64,000 nucleotides of DNA from Anthopleura xanthogrammica (taxonomy: Eukaryota > Cnidaria > Anthozoa > Actiniaria > Actiniidae): contig OZ025221.1 in assembly GCA_964019055.1 (NCBI GenBank), positions 10,443,106 through 10,507,105 of the forward strand. The letters are read 5' to 3'. Below are positions 11,051-22,600 of this stretch, one piece after another; the first letter of the stretch is position 1; every line of letters starts with the position of its first letter. A program made the position numbers and the translations under genes. The notes beneath the pieces are model-generated. The model was not told the DNA's origin. It was given only the letters and a program-made list of their open reading frames with translations, and did no database searches.

Positions 11051-11393
11051 GCCAAAAGCTATACCTGCCTACATGAAAAAGATGTTGCTTTTGTGCATGA
11101 AGTAATGAGAAAAATGTAAGTAAGCTTGCTTCTGGTATGATAAAATCAAAGTCAAACGAACCAACGATTTAACTGGATTTAACTGACTACACTTCTTTCG
11201 ATCTGATGGCAAGTAGTCAGTGAAACTAAACAAATGTCCGTTTTAAATAATATTAATTTATAATATTTTTTTTAGCGATCCATCATATTTACAGATGCAA
11301 GTTGTTCAGGATTTATTTGCTTATCAGGCAGAAAAAGTAGTTTGCCTCGAAGTCGATTTAAGGACACTAAAAGAAAGGCTAAGAAGAATTGAG
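11051..11393 (+). CDS. Two phase-matched exons of an unrecognised gene
   Basis: Exon 11051-11115 follows CCCACCCAG, reads AKSYTCLHEKDVAFVHEV and ends in phase 2 at GTAAGT. Exon 11276-11393 follows TTTTTTTTAG, completes the codon, reads DPSYLQMQVVQDLFAYQ then EVDLRTLKERLRRIE, and ends in phase 0 at GTAAGA. Both are open and charged, and the second looks helical. I do not recognise the family. A diverged copy of the first exon lies at 13281-13345 and a degraded start of the second at 11470. Neighbouring exon-like pieces do not chain in phase, so this may be a decayed or rearranged gene copy, possibly carried by a mobile element. Confidence 0.4.
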
Positions 11394-11753
11394 GTAAGAA
11401 TAAATATCTTTGCACAAAGATTCTATCAGGCAGGGGGAGGATTTGGGGGATTTATTGTAATTTTTTTTTTAGCGATCCATCGTATTTACATATTCAAGTT
11501 TTTCACGATTTGGGGCTTTACACTAAATTATTTTGCAAATTCGATCATCCATCGCATGTATTAATTACAACTTTGAACTAACAACACAATGAAATCAAGG
11601 ACCTCGAAGATGAATACTTCAAAATAAAAAAAACCCAACTTCTCCTGCTCTTCTCTTCTGCTTTTCACAAATGAAAAAGACTGCAGAAAGACTTGAGAAT
11701 TTTGTTTGCATCTTTAACCTTGATGTTGATATCCATTTTATCCTTTCTTATAG

Positions 11754-11926
11754 ATTCACGTACCTTAGTCAATGACGTAAAAATAAGGTGGGACGAAGAA
11801 TTCCCAATACTAAGTTTTGTCGACAAAAGAAATTTGGTTTTAAATGCGAAAAGATTTATGAAAAACCAAGAAGTATTGGACGAAGCCGAAATCATAACTC
11901 GGGCATTTGTTCGAAATCCCGAGTAA
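11754..11926 (+). CDS. Terminal-exon-like fragment ending at the inverted repeat
   Basis: After a TTTCTTATAG acceptor the frame reads SRTLVNDVKIRWDEEFP, continues VDKRNLVLNAKRFM and ends EAEIITRAFVRNPE with a TAA. Composition is protein-like, with no low complexity. The last ~16 codons lie inside the right arm of the 0.85-kb inverted repeat, and the left arm keeps the same peptide end and stop. The required entry phase (1) does not fit the preceding exon at 11276-11393, so an exon is missing or these are unrelated. Family not recognised. Confidence 0.35.
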
Positions 11927-12703
11927 TAACAACCTTAAACAACCTTTAAAAAACCTTAATACATATTAACTATAGCAATTATATTTCAATAACACCGGAC
12001 TTTTCCAGTTGCCTTTTAATAGTTATTCCAGAAAGAAGGAGGATACTTTTCACATTTCTGTCATCATTACTCCGTTACCGCTCACCCAGCCGCAGGTTGC
12101 ACCACAAGGAAGGCGGAGTTGGCTTGAATGTGAGAGGCGATTAGACCTAGCAGGACTTATCCAATGCCTATTAAGCTTAGCAAAATTCCAAGTTGCGCAT
12201 CACACCCCATACGCCCCTATGATTGACATAAGCAATCGCAGACAGTCTTTCATGGTTAGTTAACCCCTTTATATTTGGGCAGAACAAAATATTCAGTCAT
12301 TCCTAAAGTACTATCTGTGCTTGCATATGTCGTTATGTCTATGCTTATAATATTTTAAACAATGTTGTACATATATCAGTTATACTTACGATGTGCACAT
12401 TGTGCATAATATTCATTCTGTTTAGATGATGCATTAACAGCCACTAACGAACTGCTACGTTTCATGCTTGGGATTGTAGTCCTGGTTAGTATTTAACGAT
12501 TCAATAATTGATATTCATCTATAAGTCTGGATTCATTACAAGAATGATAAAGATAGACAATGCATTGCAAGAAATTTTAAAGCTGCTGCACTTAATGCTT
12601 GGATGGGTAGTCCAGGTTAATATCTAATGATTCAATAATTTTCGGATTCAAAAATGGAGGTGTGACCTTCGCACTACCGAATTAAATTTTATATTAGAGA
12701 AAA
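11878..12703. repeat. Right arm of the ~0.85-kb inverted repeat pair
   Basis: Reverse complement of 2210-3105 with point differences and small indels. The outer edge lies at about 12703 (AAAATTTAATTCGG-type sequence) and the inner edge at GAAGCCGAAATC. If the pair is the terminal inverted repeat of one element, that element would be about 10.5 kb. No obvious target duplication was found outside the arms. Confidence 0.8.
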
Positions 12704-12756
12704 TGGCTAAAATGGAGTAAATTTAGAATGATAAATAATGCATTAGGTAGAGAAAT

Positions 12757-12797
12757 AAACTATTATTATTATTATTATTGTTATTATTATTATTATA
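12757..12797 (+). repeat. (ATT)n microsatellite
   Basis: Perfect to near-perfect ATT repeat. Similar tracts lie at about 14565-14635, 52875-52925 and 60545-60575. Confidence 0.9.
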
Positions 12798-12972
12798 AAA
12801 TTCCACTAAACTATTTTGCAATACATCCATCGCATGTATTAATTACAACTTTGAACTAACAACACTACCTCTTTTGGTAAGTTTAGGTATAGAGCTGTAT
12901 ACTAGCCCAACCATGAAAAAACTGAGCAGTTTCTAAGTAGAATGTGCTGGAAAACTTACTTCTTCCTCAACC

Positions 12973-13280
12973 CTAGCACAACCACCTCCTCCAAAAACAT
13001 ACGGCTTCAAGTCTACCAAGAACCCCCCTCCGATCGACGAGTTAAAAGAATTTGAAGACGACATGCTTAAGATGATACAATCAACGAAATTCAAACAAGT
13101 AAACAACCCTTTTCTCAACAAGCTCAAAGATGACACTGAACGCATTAAAAACGGAACCAAGCTACTCGTCGCCGCTGACAAAACAACAAACTTTTACAAA
13201 CTGGAACCGTCAACATACAACGATCTACTAGAACAAAATATCACAAAGTCCTACAAAATAGCACAACCTAATACCAAAGG
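12973..13280 (+). pseudogene. Reverse-transcriptase-type retroelement fragment
   Basis: An open frame reads AQPPPPKTYGFKS, then DELKEFEDDMLKMI, then LLVAADKTTNFYKLEPSTYN and KSYKIA. The block 'ADKTxNxYKxxxxxYxxLL...TKxYKKA' is one I associate with the N-terminal part of reverse-transcriptase polyproteins common in cnidarian genomes; whether LINE or Penelope-like I cannot say. The catalytic YxDD region is not present. The frame stops at the point where a copy of the exon at 11051 begins. Dead fragment. Confidence 0.5.
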
Positions 13281-13345
13281 CCAAAACCTATACCTGCCTA
13301 CATGAAAAGGTGTCGATTTTCTACATGAAGTACTTAAAAAAATGT
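13281..13345 (+). pseudogene. Diverged copy of the exon at 11051-11115
   Basis: GCCAAAA.CTATACCTGCC and TACATGAAAA match the exon start exactly at its splice boundary. The copy then drifts, loses the reading frame and has no GTAAGT donor. It directly follows the retroelement fragment. Confidence 0.5.
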
Positions 13346-13459
13346 AGATGTAGAAAAGAAAGATGTAGCAAGAGAAAAAGAGTATTTACAGCTATATCTG
13401 AGGTTGGACAATCAACTCCAACCATAAAGACCATAAAGAATAAAGACATTCCCCTATAA

Positions 13460-13566
13460 AACATACACAGAAACGTTGCTTGGGCTGCCTGTGAGAATCC
13501 AAACCTTGCTTTGGTGTAAAATATTCGGTCCAAGTCGGACACTTCCAAACATAATGAAATAGAGCA
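13460..13566. repeat. Dispersed ~105-bp repeat, copy 2
   Basis: Direct-orientation partner of 1980-2083. Confidence 0.7.
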
Positions 13567-13668
13567 TATATTGTTAGCCTTCCTGACATCATCTTCTGTG
13601 AACATGCTGAACTGTTTTAAGTCTTGCTTGGAGCTGGTGAGCCACTATGTCCACCAATGGAAACAAGA

Positions 13669-13745
13669 GTTTCCTTTTAACTGGAAATTATTCCTAAATT
13701 ATCTACAAGTCAAGAAATGATCACCGAATACAAAAAACGAATCGG
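13669..13745 (+). repeat. 77-bp direct repeat, copy 1 (copy 2 at 14211-14286)
   Basis: GAGTTTCCTTTTAACTGG through ATGATCACC.AATACAAAAA is repeated almost perfectly 540 bp downstream. The two copies flank the coiled-coil-like exon candidates. Confidence 0.8.
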
Positions 13746-13787
13746 CAGTCTGCAGTGTCTGTTATTATTTCCTCTTCTGATTTTCAG

Positions 13788-14189
13788 CCACGAACAGGAA
13801 GACACCCAACAGGTGCTACAAGAAAAAATTGAAGAAAGCGAAAAATTGATGGAGAAACTGGTGAGCAAACAGATTCAAGGAAAACGCTGTGTCATCAAAC
13901 TATTAGGCGCACTTTAAGACTGGAAAACTGGAAGTAACTGTTTTGGGCGTGGTCATATGTACATTATTCTGGCTTGTCAATTCAGTTGACTCCTTTTTAC
14001 CAGGTCTTGGCAGTTGAGTACATATGAAATGGTTTTCTTTATCTCTAGAAAAAAAAAGAGGGTTATTTCAAATGCTGGGGGGGAAAATTGTTCAAATAGA
14101 TAAGGAAGAAAGAGCAAAAGGTGATTTTACCACCCAGGCCAACACACTTAGGACCTCTCTTGCAAAGAATATAGAAAACTTTGTAGATG
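13788..14189 (+). CDS. Two coiled-coil-like exon candidates (unrecognised)
   Basis: 13788-13860, after TTTTCAG, reads HEQEDTQQVLQEKIEES then EKLMEKL, and ends at a GTGAGC donor in phase 0. 14049-14189, after ATCTCTAG, is open as KKRGLFQMLGGKIVQIDKEE then TLRTSLAKNIENFVDG, with a GTAAGA donor in phase 1. Both are strongly charged and helical, but the entry phase of the second (1) does not match the exit phase of the first (0). Either an exon is missing or the gene is broken. They may belong with 11051-11393. No domain recognised. Confidence 0.3.
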
Positions 14190-14564
14190 GTAAGACTACC
14201 TCTTTTGGTAAGAGTTTCCTTTTAACTGGAAATTATTCCTAAATTATCTACAAGTCAAGAAATGATCACCAAATACAAAAAACGAAATATACCAGAGCCA
14301 ACATTAGATAAAGTCTTGGATCAAGAAGCAAGATGATCATGGTAAAGTTGAAGATCTTTCAATTTAATTATGTTGACCAGCAGTACCTCAGAGTTGGTAA
14401 GAGAGGGTGTCTTTGATGTTAACAAGGTACCTCAAAACATTCACCACCTTTGTGTTCCGAGATGCATTATATTCACAACCAAAATGTTATATTTACAGCC
14501 TGACTGACCCATTAAGTTAAACCAGGGCATCAAAAAGCCATTAAAGGTTTGTCAGTAAAATAAC

Positions 14565-14637
14565 AATTATTATTATTATTATAATTATTATTATAATTAT
14601 TATAATTATTATTATTATCATTATTATTATTATAGTA
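14565..14637 (+). repeat. (ATT)n / (AAT)n microsatellite
   Basis: Interrupted ATT/TAT repeat in very AT-rich DNA. Confidence 0.9.
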
Positions 14638-14639
14638 AT

Positions 14640-15945
14640 AACAATAACTATAAAACGTTTTCATATATCACATATTACTTTAACATTATATTGTCATATT
14701 AATTTGACAATAAAAAAAATAATACTATATACAATATATATAACAATATTTCAGTTGATTTTAGAATTTTCATTCATAAATGCAATAATTATAACAAATG
14801 TTTTAATAAGTAGTGAGAATTAACAGTTGAATCCACAATAAAATAATACAATAAAAACTCCTGAATAATCCCTAAGCCTTTGGTCTAATTGGAGCACCAT
14901 ACATGTCAAGTGCATGGACCTTTATACCCTATAGTCATCTTCACTAGTATTCAAGTAACCTTTATATAAAGACACTTGTCTTCATATACACTATAAAGAA
15001 TAGTAATGATGACTTTTTCAGAGATAAAAGTGCATCCTTGAAGTTTAGATGAAGACTTAGAGCCTCATCAAAGTCAGTCTCATATACAATCACCGAAAAT
15101 CCAAGAAATAACACTGATAAGCACCTCTTTCTTGACTTTGGCATGCCAGCTATGTTCAGTGTGTTGGAGTCTCTTTTTGAACTGATTGCGCATGACAGTG
15201 GTGACAAACTTCTATTAATGTATAAAAATCTATGTTTGTGATGTGTATGGTGACTCTAATTCGACCAAAGATTTATAAATTATTCACGAGTTCTTAATTA
15301 AGCAGTTCAAAAACTCGCAGAACGTGTTTTATCAGGTCTAAAACCACTCGACTATGCCTCATGCTTTAATACCTGATAAAACACTCCTACTCGCTTATTT
15401 AAACTTATTAAACATAAAAATAACCATTATAAAAATTTTGAAAAGTAGGCACATATCAATGAAACTAATATGTGGTATCATTCACACAACATTTCAAAAA
15501 AAGATTGCTTGCATGAAAATCCAGAAAATGTAACTTTTTAGATGATTTTTAATCAACTGTAACTATTCTTAAGCAACAAAACTATTGAAAAACTTTATAG
15601 AAACAGGCCTACTACTTGTATTCCTATCAAAAATTTAAATATGATAGTGGAAAAACCTCCAATGAATGACAACACTATCGCCAATCGAGCAATAAAGTTT
15701 GTTATGAAATCTGAAAGGCTAAAAGCAGCTACTTCCAAAACTCTCTGTATAAAAGTTATCGAAACCCCAAAGTGTTGTGATCCCCATTTGGGTATTTTTG
15801 CTTATTCATGATTATTGAAATATCTAATATAAACATTACCTTGTCTTCTTGTAAACTTTTGTGTTTAGACTTAATTCCTGAAATAAAATGACTTCAAATT
15901 AGTACATGATATTTACTATATCCAGTAGGATTTCCAATAACATTT
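14640..15945. other. No gene recognised; AT-rich, one small palindrome
   Basis: An imperfect palindrome near 15315-15385 (GTGTTTTATCAGG...CCTGATAAAACAC) looks like a MITE remnant. An 81-codon minus-strand frame (14962-15207) has no recognisable features. Confidence 0.5.
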
Positions 15946-16825
15946 AATTGTCCCCTTCACAGTTCCGTGGGCCTGTCTGTGAACAGTAAGGTTTCAATGA
16001 AAGAAACCTTTCTTAATACCTTGGACAATAATTATTCACATGTCTTTATCATTTCAAGCTCATTGTTTGTCTTGTTTCAATGCAAAGGCAAAGCTTCCTT
16101 TCAAGATTGTGCAAGGAACTGTGAAGAGGACTACTGTACAGCTATACTTTTAAATCTCTGTACACCACTTTCATAAAGGCGTATTAAGGTAGTATTTACT
16201 GGACCTTACCCAGCCAAATGTATGTGAAGAAAGACGACTGAACCCCCACTCCTCTCACATCAAAGACATGGCACTAGTACTGGGTAGGTCCTTCACATAT
16301 GATCAGGGCTAGGGACAGACATTACAGCTAGGGACAGATGATCAGGTGTAGTCACAGATGATCAGGGCTAGGGATAGGCCTTATGAAGAATATGAATGTG
16401 CCATTATAATATATGATATGGGCCACTATAATGTACTATAAATGAAGGACCTACCTAGTACTGTAAGACTTTTCTCATAAAACTATATTTATTTATTTTA
16501 TTTGGTATTGATTTTAGACTTAATTCCTGATTTTAAACTTATGTCAAGTTTTCATTGACAAATCTTATTTGCATTAAATGTGGTGACTTTTAAATTGGTT
16601 CTTCAAATTCCTTATGATTTTTGTCTATACAGAAGGTAATCTTTGAACAATTATTGTCTTAGATTTTTCATCTACCAGTATAGATCATTTAGAAATATCA
16701 GATATTTTTTTATAACCAAGAATGTAAAGCCCATTTCATTACCGGAGTTACCACTTGGATTTAAATTCCATAATTTTCCTTTGTTTCATGATAGCCAATG
16801 AAATGCATAAAAATTCTTATCCCCT

Positions 16826-17712
16826 AGAGTCTAGCCTCCTGTGCGGCCTCTGTGAGGCACTTCTGGTTCCCATCACTCCCTTACTAGCGTCTGCTCCAAC
16901 TGGAACAACATTCCCCCTCAATCAATCAATCAGAGAGAGCCCCAGAAAGCTTTTGGGTACAACCTTGACATTGGCTGTCTTTCCCTAGAGAATGAACGTA
17001 TGGATGAGTAATATAGCAAAGTAAGCCAGGATTTTTGTATAAATAAGTTCAAAATTCTTCAAAAACCCATAGATGCTGTAATGTTAGAAAATAAAGATGT
17101 TTTTTTTTTTGTGAATCTTTCCTACTTGATGATATTGATTATCCTCGTCATTGAAATATTAATCTAGTATAGAAATCACACTTGTTTAAAAGTATTAAAA
17201 TTACTGAGCTACAATGCCCAAGTAAATAAATCCTATGCACCTCTCTTCTACTATTCCTCTGTCCATCAAAAATATAATGTAGAAATAAATGTTAATATAT
17301 TTGAACTTTTCATGAGTACTTTTATAACTACTAAACACACTGCATTCCCAGAAGTCTACTCTCAATTACAGAGTTTCAATCACTAATTCCTTCGGTTAGA
17401 GTTAAATCACTAAACCAGTGAAATAGATATTAGACTTATACACTTTACTAGACCCTAATTTCATTGTATATTTGACTATTTAGCAATTATTATCTCACAG
17501 GTTTAGCGACTTTACTAGCACTTTCAATAGCAACTGCAACTCAAAATAGAAAATTTCCATATCACCCAGCGATTTGATTGGCTAATAGAAAACAATGAAG
17601 AAAGGAATGTTGTTCCAGTTGTAGCAGACCCTAGTGGGGGAATGACGGGTACCGGAAGCCCTTCACAGAAGCTGCGCAGGAGGCTACTAGAGTCTTGCCA
17701 GGCACTAACGAA
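16826..17712. mobile_element. Element with ~95-bp degenerate inverted ends
   Basis: The segment 16826-16912 (AGCCTCCTGTGCGGCCTC to GGAACAACATTCC) is reverse complemented by about 17603-17712, with around 80 percent identity by eye. Most of the interior is shared with duplication copy A, but copy A lacks the left end. The element and the duplicated block may therefore be one mobile family, truncated in copy A. Confidence 0.5.
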
Positions 17713-17997
17713 AAAGCAGGAAAGTGCTAGAGGACTCTAGGTATGAGACTGAGTCTGGAAACGCCCACAGTCAAGCATAGTGGATCCAAGAAAATTATGC
17801 TAACTCATTATCAAATCCTAAAACATATTTGCACATCAAATAATATAAAGGACGGAATACCTATTGTCCATGCATGGGTACACGTATAGTGGGATTCAAG
17901 CGGCAATTACGAAATTCATGAAAGTTGGGATTTTAAGATTTTAAAAAACAGCGCTTATTTGCCGTATCCCGTGCCGCAACCGTAACACACTTGGTAT

Positions 17998-18217
17998 AAT
18001 GATTTAATGATTTATTATTTATATAGCGCCCTTTCTATGTATATATAATCAAAGGCGCTTTATAATCATGAGAGGTGGTTAGTATGAGGTGTAGGCACTG
18101 AGGGTGGTCACTGCCAGGGTTTTTTTACGTCCTCAGTGGTTCTTTTACGTCCCTCCGATATTGGTTAGTGATGAAGTGTGGAGAGACGGGACCGCCATTT
18201 AAAGTGGTTATCCGAGC
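17998..18217. mobile_element. 220-bp insertion specific to duplication copy B
   Basis: Copy A runs straight from TTGGTAT to CAGATTTATT, while copy B has 220 bases between them. The insert starts with an AT-rich TTTATATAGCGCC...GGCGCTTTATAA palindromic head and continues with GGCACTGAGGGTGGTCACTGCCAGGGTTT. The latter recurs at about 63430-63465, so it is a dispersed family, probably a SINE or a LINE 3' tail. I see no clear target duplication. Confidence 0.7.
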
Positions 18218-18256
18218 CAGATTTATTAAGTTCAGTCCAAAAAACAATTCATCAAC

Positions 18257-18608
18257 ATGCAGCTAAAAATAAACGAACGACTGAAAGAACTCACCTCTAT
18301 TGTGTTGCTTCAAAGTCTGTGGACCTCTGTGCTCGGCAATGTTGTAAGTATTAGTGTGAAATTAGTGTACATCTTGTTTTAAGCGATTCTTGGCCATTTT
18401 AATGATTCAATTCTGTCTGAAAATGAAAAGTAAATTAACTATTGAACCAACTTTTATAAGTTTAAGTTTGAATTCACGAAATTTTCAGCAAAAACAAGAA
18501 CACGTGTTTGGCTGCCATATTGTATCTCTTGCGTCCTGCTGTCCTGGTATTCACATTGAAAACTTGGCAAACAAACTTTTCCCGTTCCAAAAACCACATC
18601 AGATATGA
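18257..18608 (+). CDS. Candidate small two-exon reading frame, copy B (unrecognised)
   Basis: Exons 18257-18343 and 18489-18608 have the same start, donor, acceptor and stop as the copy at 5165-5505. Exon 1 appears identical between copies, and exon 2 differs by two amino acids. In this copy the alternative frame of exon 2 (ending PAQIYLGNSSSG) reaches a proper GTAAGA donor at 18669, which copy A has lost. Low confidence that either frame is translated. Confidence 0.25.
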
Positions 18609-18867
18609 AGATAAAGATTTGTTTCACATATTACCAGCCCAAATATATCTTGGTAACTCAAGTTCAGGCGGTAAGAAGCTAAAGCAAAAGGACGAAAACA
18701 AAACTCACCTTCTCTGATCGAAACCTTCACCAAACTAGAAGGGTAATGCTGGTACCGTAATGCTATCCCCCGGGCGTGGAGCCGGGCCGAAAAACAATAT
18801 TACAAACCAGCGGTATTTCTAGTTAATTACCATATAATACACAGGGCACCCATGTTGTAATATAAAC

Positions 18868-19290
18868 CAGAAAAAGAAAAAGAATAAAAAAGGCCAACCA
18901 AAAATCCGGCAAACCAAAAAAACCGCCAACCAAAAAAAAGTCAACACGCGTACGATGGAGGACCATCGGATGGGGGACCCGGGCCCCCTTCTCCCAACCT
19001 CCCCCCCGCCCCTTGCTACGACCCCGGGGAGGTTATTCGGGTCGTTTCATACGGGGATGCTCCGCCCGGACTCTCGACCCCTTACCCTTTGATATATCAA
19101 ATTTCAGCAAAAAGGAACCCCTTTTATGTACATTTTTGACTGAAAAGGCACCCCTTTCATATACTTTTGAAGAAAAGCTACCCCTTTTTATACCAAAATT
19201 CACAAATAACCACCCCTTTTCTATACCTACGGCCTGAAAAACGTAAAAACGTACTCCTTTCGGGCGGAGTATCCCCGTATGGTCAATTAT
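18868..19290 (+). repeat. Second full copy of the CCAACCAAAAA / CCCCTTT-rich repeat
   Basis: Collinear with 6047-6500. It is followed at 19300-19350 by a long poly-C tract that gives a false glycine-rich minus-strand frame. Confidence 0.75.
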
Positions 19291-19638
19291 AGGGATTACC
19301 ACCCCCCCTCCCCAAACCCCTCCCCCTCCCCCCCCCCCCCCCCCCCCTTCCCCCACCGGGGCTACGTCCCTGTAGATTTGCTTCTGGTAAAACCATCTTT
19401 CAAAATGTCGTTTTGGGTTACCTGTGGTTTTGCCCAGACCCTCGTTGTCTGATCAAGGGCTTCCAGGTAGAGAATATTGTATTCATTTAGCACCCACAAA
19501 GTTTCAACATGTTTCCTCGTACTTTTAGAAGTTTGTGACTTCTAAACTAAACACATCCTGAAAACACGCAAAGTCGCTATTCTGTGAAGGCATTTTTAGC
19601 TCATTCTCAATTCAGACTTGGCCTCAGCTGAGAAAAAA

Positions 19639-22600
19639 ATGGCGAGTTGTTGTGAAGATGATGGTAAGAAAAAACAGCTGTTACCTTTGCTTTATTTACT
19701 TTTCTTTGCTACAGTTTTTTTCTAGTATAATTCATCCAGCCTCTCTTTCTTTAAGTGATGAGCTTAATTACTACCAAACATTTTTTATCCCAGCTAAGCG
19801 AGCTAGCATTTATCTATAAAATTTCACATTCACTGATGATTTGCAAATATTGATGTTATCAAAGTGTGTCAGGGAAGTGTTCAGCAGGAAATACTGCATT
19901 TTCCTTATTATAATTATAATAAGCTACAAAAAGGACTCTATTTTATTCAGCATTTATCCCAAGAGTGTTTGTGTGTGTACGTGTTCGTGAATTTGATCCC
20001 CTATCAATAATATAGCTTCATTGTAATAACTAATTTTTCTCTTATTGGCTCACGACAAAACACTTCTTTGTCTTCACGATTTTATCCCAAAGCTGAAACC
20101 TCATTAGCTTTAAGTTTTATTTTATTTTTAAGTAATAATTCACCAGCAGGAGTTTTCGTGTGCTTATAAATGTAATGTAGACTTTTTTTTGTCATTTAAT
20201 ATTCCTGTGTTATGATAATATCAATCATTTGGAGTGCTGGGGCGTGAACACGTGGTGTTAATATATTGGTATACATATATGTACATCTACATTATACATG
20301 TCTACCTATATACTTTGTACCTGTGATTTATGTAAGTGAGTAAAAATAAGTAAATAATTAAATAAATAAATAAACTTTGAATATCTGTCATCAACCAAGG
20401 GCCCATTACAGTGCAGACCCTTGAACCATGAACACTGAGGTTTTTTTGATATTTTGTCACAACTATCCAATCAGCGCTCTCCATCAAAAAAAGGAATGAA
20501 ACATTTTTTAGGCACCATCCAATCACAACGAACAACGGAAAATCTTTAGAAGTTTATCTTTAACTTTCTCATGTGAACTTATGAACTGCTAAATCACACC
20601 ATGTTTCAAGCCTTTTTTCTATGGAGAGAGCTGATTTGGATAGTTATAAAAAATGTCAAAAAAACCTTGAAGTGTTCATGGTTCAAGTGTCTCAATGTAA
20701 GAGTGACTCTTGTATTGATGTTAATGTTCCAGCAGTGCAAACCAGATATAACCTAACCTAGGAGTTATATTTTGCCATGATATATTCTATCAGTTCTTGA
20801 AAAATGCACTCAAAACCAAGTTAAAGATAGTGACTTGGTTTGCTTGAATATTTTTAAGTTGATGTATACTAGATGTAAGGGGCCGATCATTTATTATGTC
20901 ATGGGGGAAGGGTTGGTGATTTTAGAAGGGGTACAATTTTCAAAATCAACCGAAAGTGGCGGGTACATTTGTTGAAATTTCAAAATCCTGGGGTATACAG
21001 TTTTAGGTTTTATGCTATCATGCAGCCCACTCACTCTTTAACAATATAATTATACGGGGCACAAATTGTACTTAAGGTTTTTTTTCAGAAAACCACTGCC
21101 CCCTGCAATACAATAAACAGTCTATCCCTTAAGACTACTTATTAAGTTATAATTAATGTTGAACATTGTATTTATGACATTTTGGACCCAGAGCCATTTG
21201 TCAAATGATCCTAGGTAATAGAGGTTCAATAGAAAAGAAAGATCAACAACATAGCTAGTACATAGGGCATAGTATATATAGCTAGCACATAGGGCATAGT
21301 ATATATAGCTAGCACATAGAGCATAGTATATATAGCTAGCACATAGGGCATAGTATATATAGCTAGCACATAGGGCATAGTAGATATAGCTAGTACATAG
21401 GGCATAGTAGATATAGCTAGTACATAGGGCATAGTATATATATAGCTAGCACATAGAGCATAGTATATATAGCTAGCACATAGGGCATAGTATATATAGC
21501 TAGCACATAGGGCATAGTATATATAGCTAGCACATAGAGCATAGTATATATAGCTAGCACATAGGGCATAGTATATATAGCTAGCACATAGGGCATAGTA
21601 GATATAGCTAGCACATAGGGCATAGTAGATATAGCTAGCACATAGGGCATAGTAGATATAGCTAGCACATAGGGCATAGTATATATAGCTAGCACATAGG
21701 GCATAGTATATATAGCTAGCACATAGGGCATAGTATATATAGCTAGCATATAGGGCATAGTATATATAGCTAGCACATGGGGCATATTATATTTATAGCT
21801 AGCTCATAGGGCATAGTAGATATAGCTAGCACATAGGGCATAGTAGATATAGCTAGCACATAACACATAGTATATATAGCTAGCACATAGGGCATAGTAG
21901 ATATAGCTAGCACATAACAAATAATATATATAGCGAGCTATAGCACATAGAGCATAATATATATAGCTAGCACATAGAGCATAGTATATATAGCTAGCAC
22001 ATAGGGTATAGTATATATAGCTAGCACATAGGGCATAGTAGATATAGCTAGCACATAGGGTATAGTAGATATAGCTAGCACATAGGGTATAGTAGATATA
22101 GCTAGCACATAGAGCATAGTAGATATAGCTAGCACATAGGGCATAGTAGATATAGCTAACACATAGGGCATAGTAGACATAGCTAGCACATAGTATATAT
22201 CTTTAGTGGTGCTAATCTTTAGTGGTGCTAGATTTATCTCTAGGATTTTGAAAGGAGTGAGCAACATTGATCATCATTGATCATCATTCTTGAAACAACT
22301 TTCCAAATATTTAAAAAGTATGTAATCAACCAGCTAGCTACTGTAGCTGCACAGTTTACTATACCTATTTAACCAAATGAAATTAATCGTAACAGCCAAT
22401 TTGAATTGGAGCTTAGTATAATGTGCTTTGATAATGTTCTGGGGCTTACAAATGGGACATCCCCCCTACCCTTTCCCCTCCTAATTCCACCACTGATTTT
22501 TACTTAATTTGGTCTTACAGTTCAATATTCTTTAATTGTTAACGCTATGATTCTGGCTTAATTATTTCAATATTTATATTGTACTTCAGCATGTAATGGT

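Larger units (their letters stand above)
16965..18742 (+). repeat. Segmental duplication, copy B
   Basis: Direct copy of 3833-5641. It keeps the empty site of the copy A insertion (a single ATTAG near 17430). It has its own 220-bp insertion at 17998 and an extra ACCGGAAGCCCTTCACAGA segment near 17650. The small two-exon frame is preserved. Confidence 0.85.

Noticed and set aside
15950..16140. Cys-containing peptide GKASFQDCARNCEEDYC, similar to a piece at 10790-10840
   Set aside because: The region is an imperfect palindrome (CCCCTTCACAGTTCC against GGAACTGTGAAGAGG) and the copy at 10.8 kb loses the cysteines, so it looks like a MITE-type repeat rather than a domain exon.
19033..19356. 107-codon minus-strand frame starting with poly-Gly
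   Set aside because: Starts in a poly-C tract and continues through a dispersed repeat; not a protein gene.
21226..22267. Long minus-strand frames of MPYVLAIYT repeats
   Set aside because: They follow exactly from a 27-bp tandem repeat in an intron; no start context, no non-repeat sequence.
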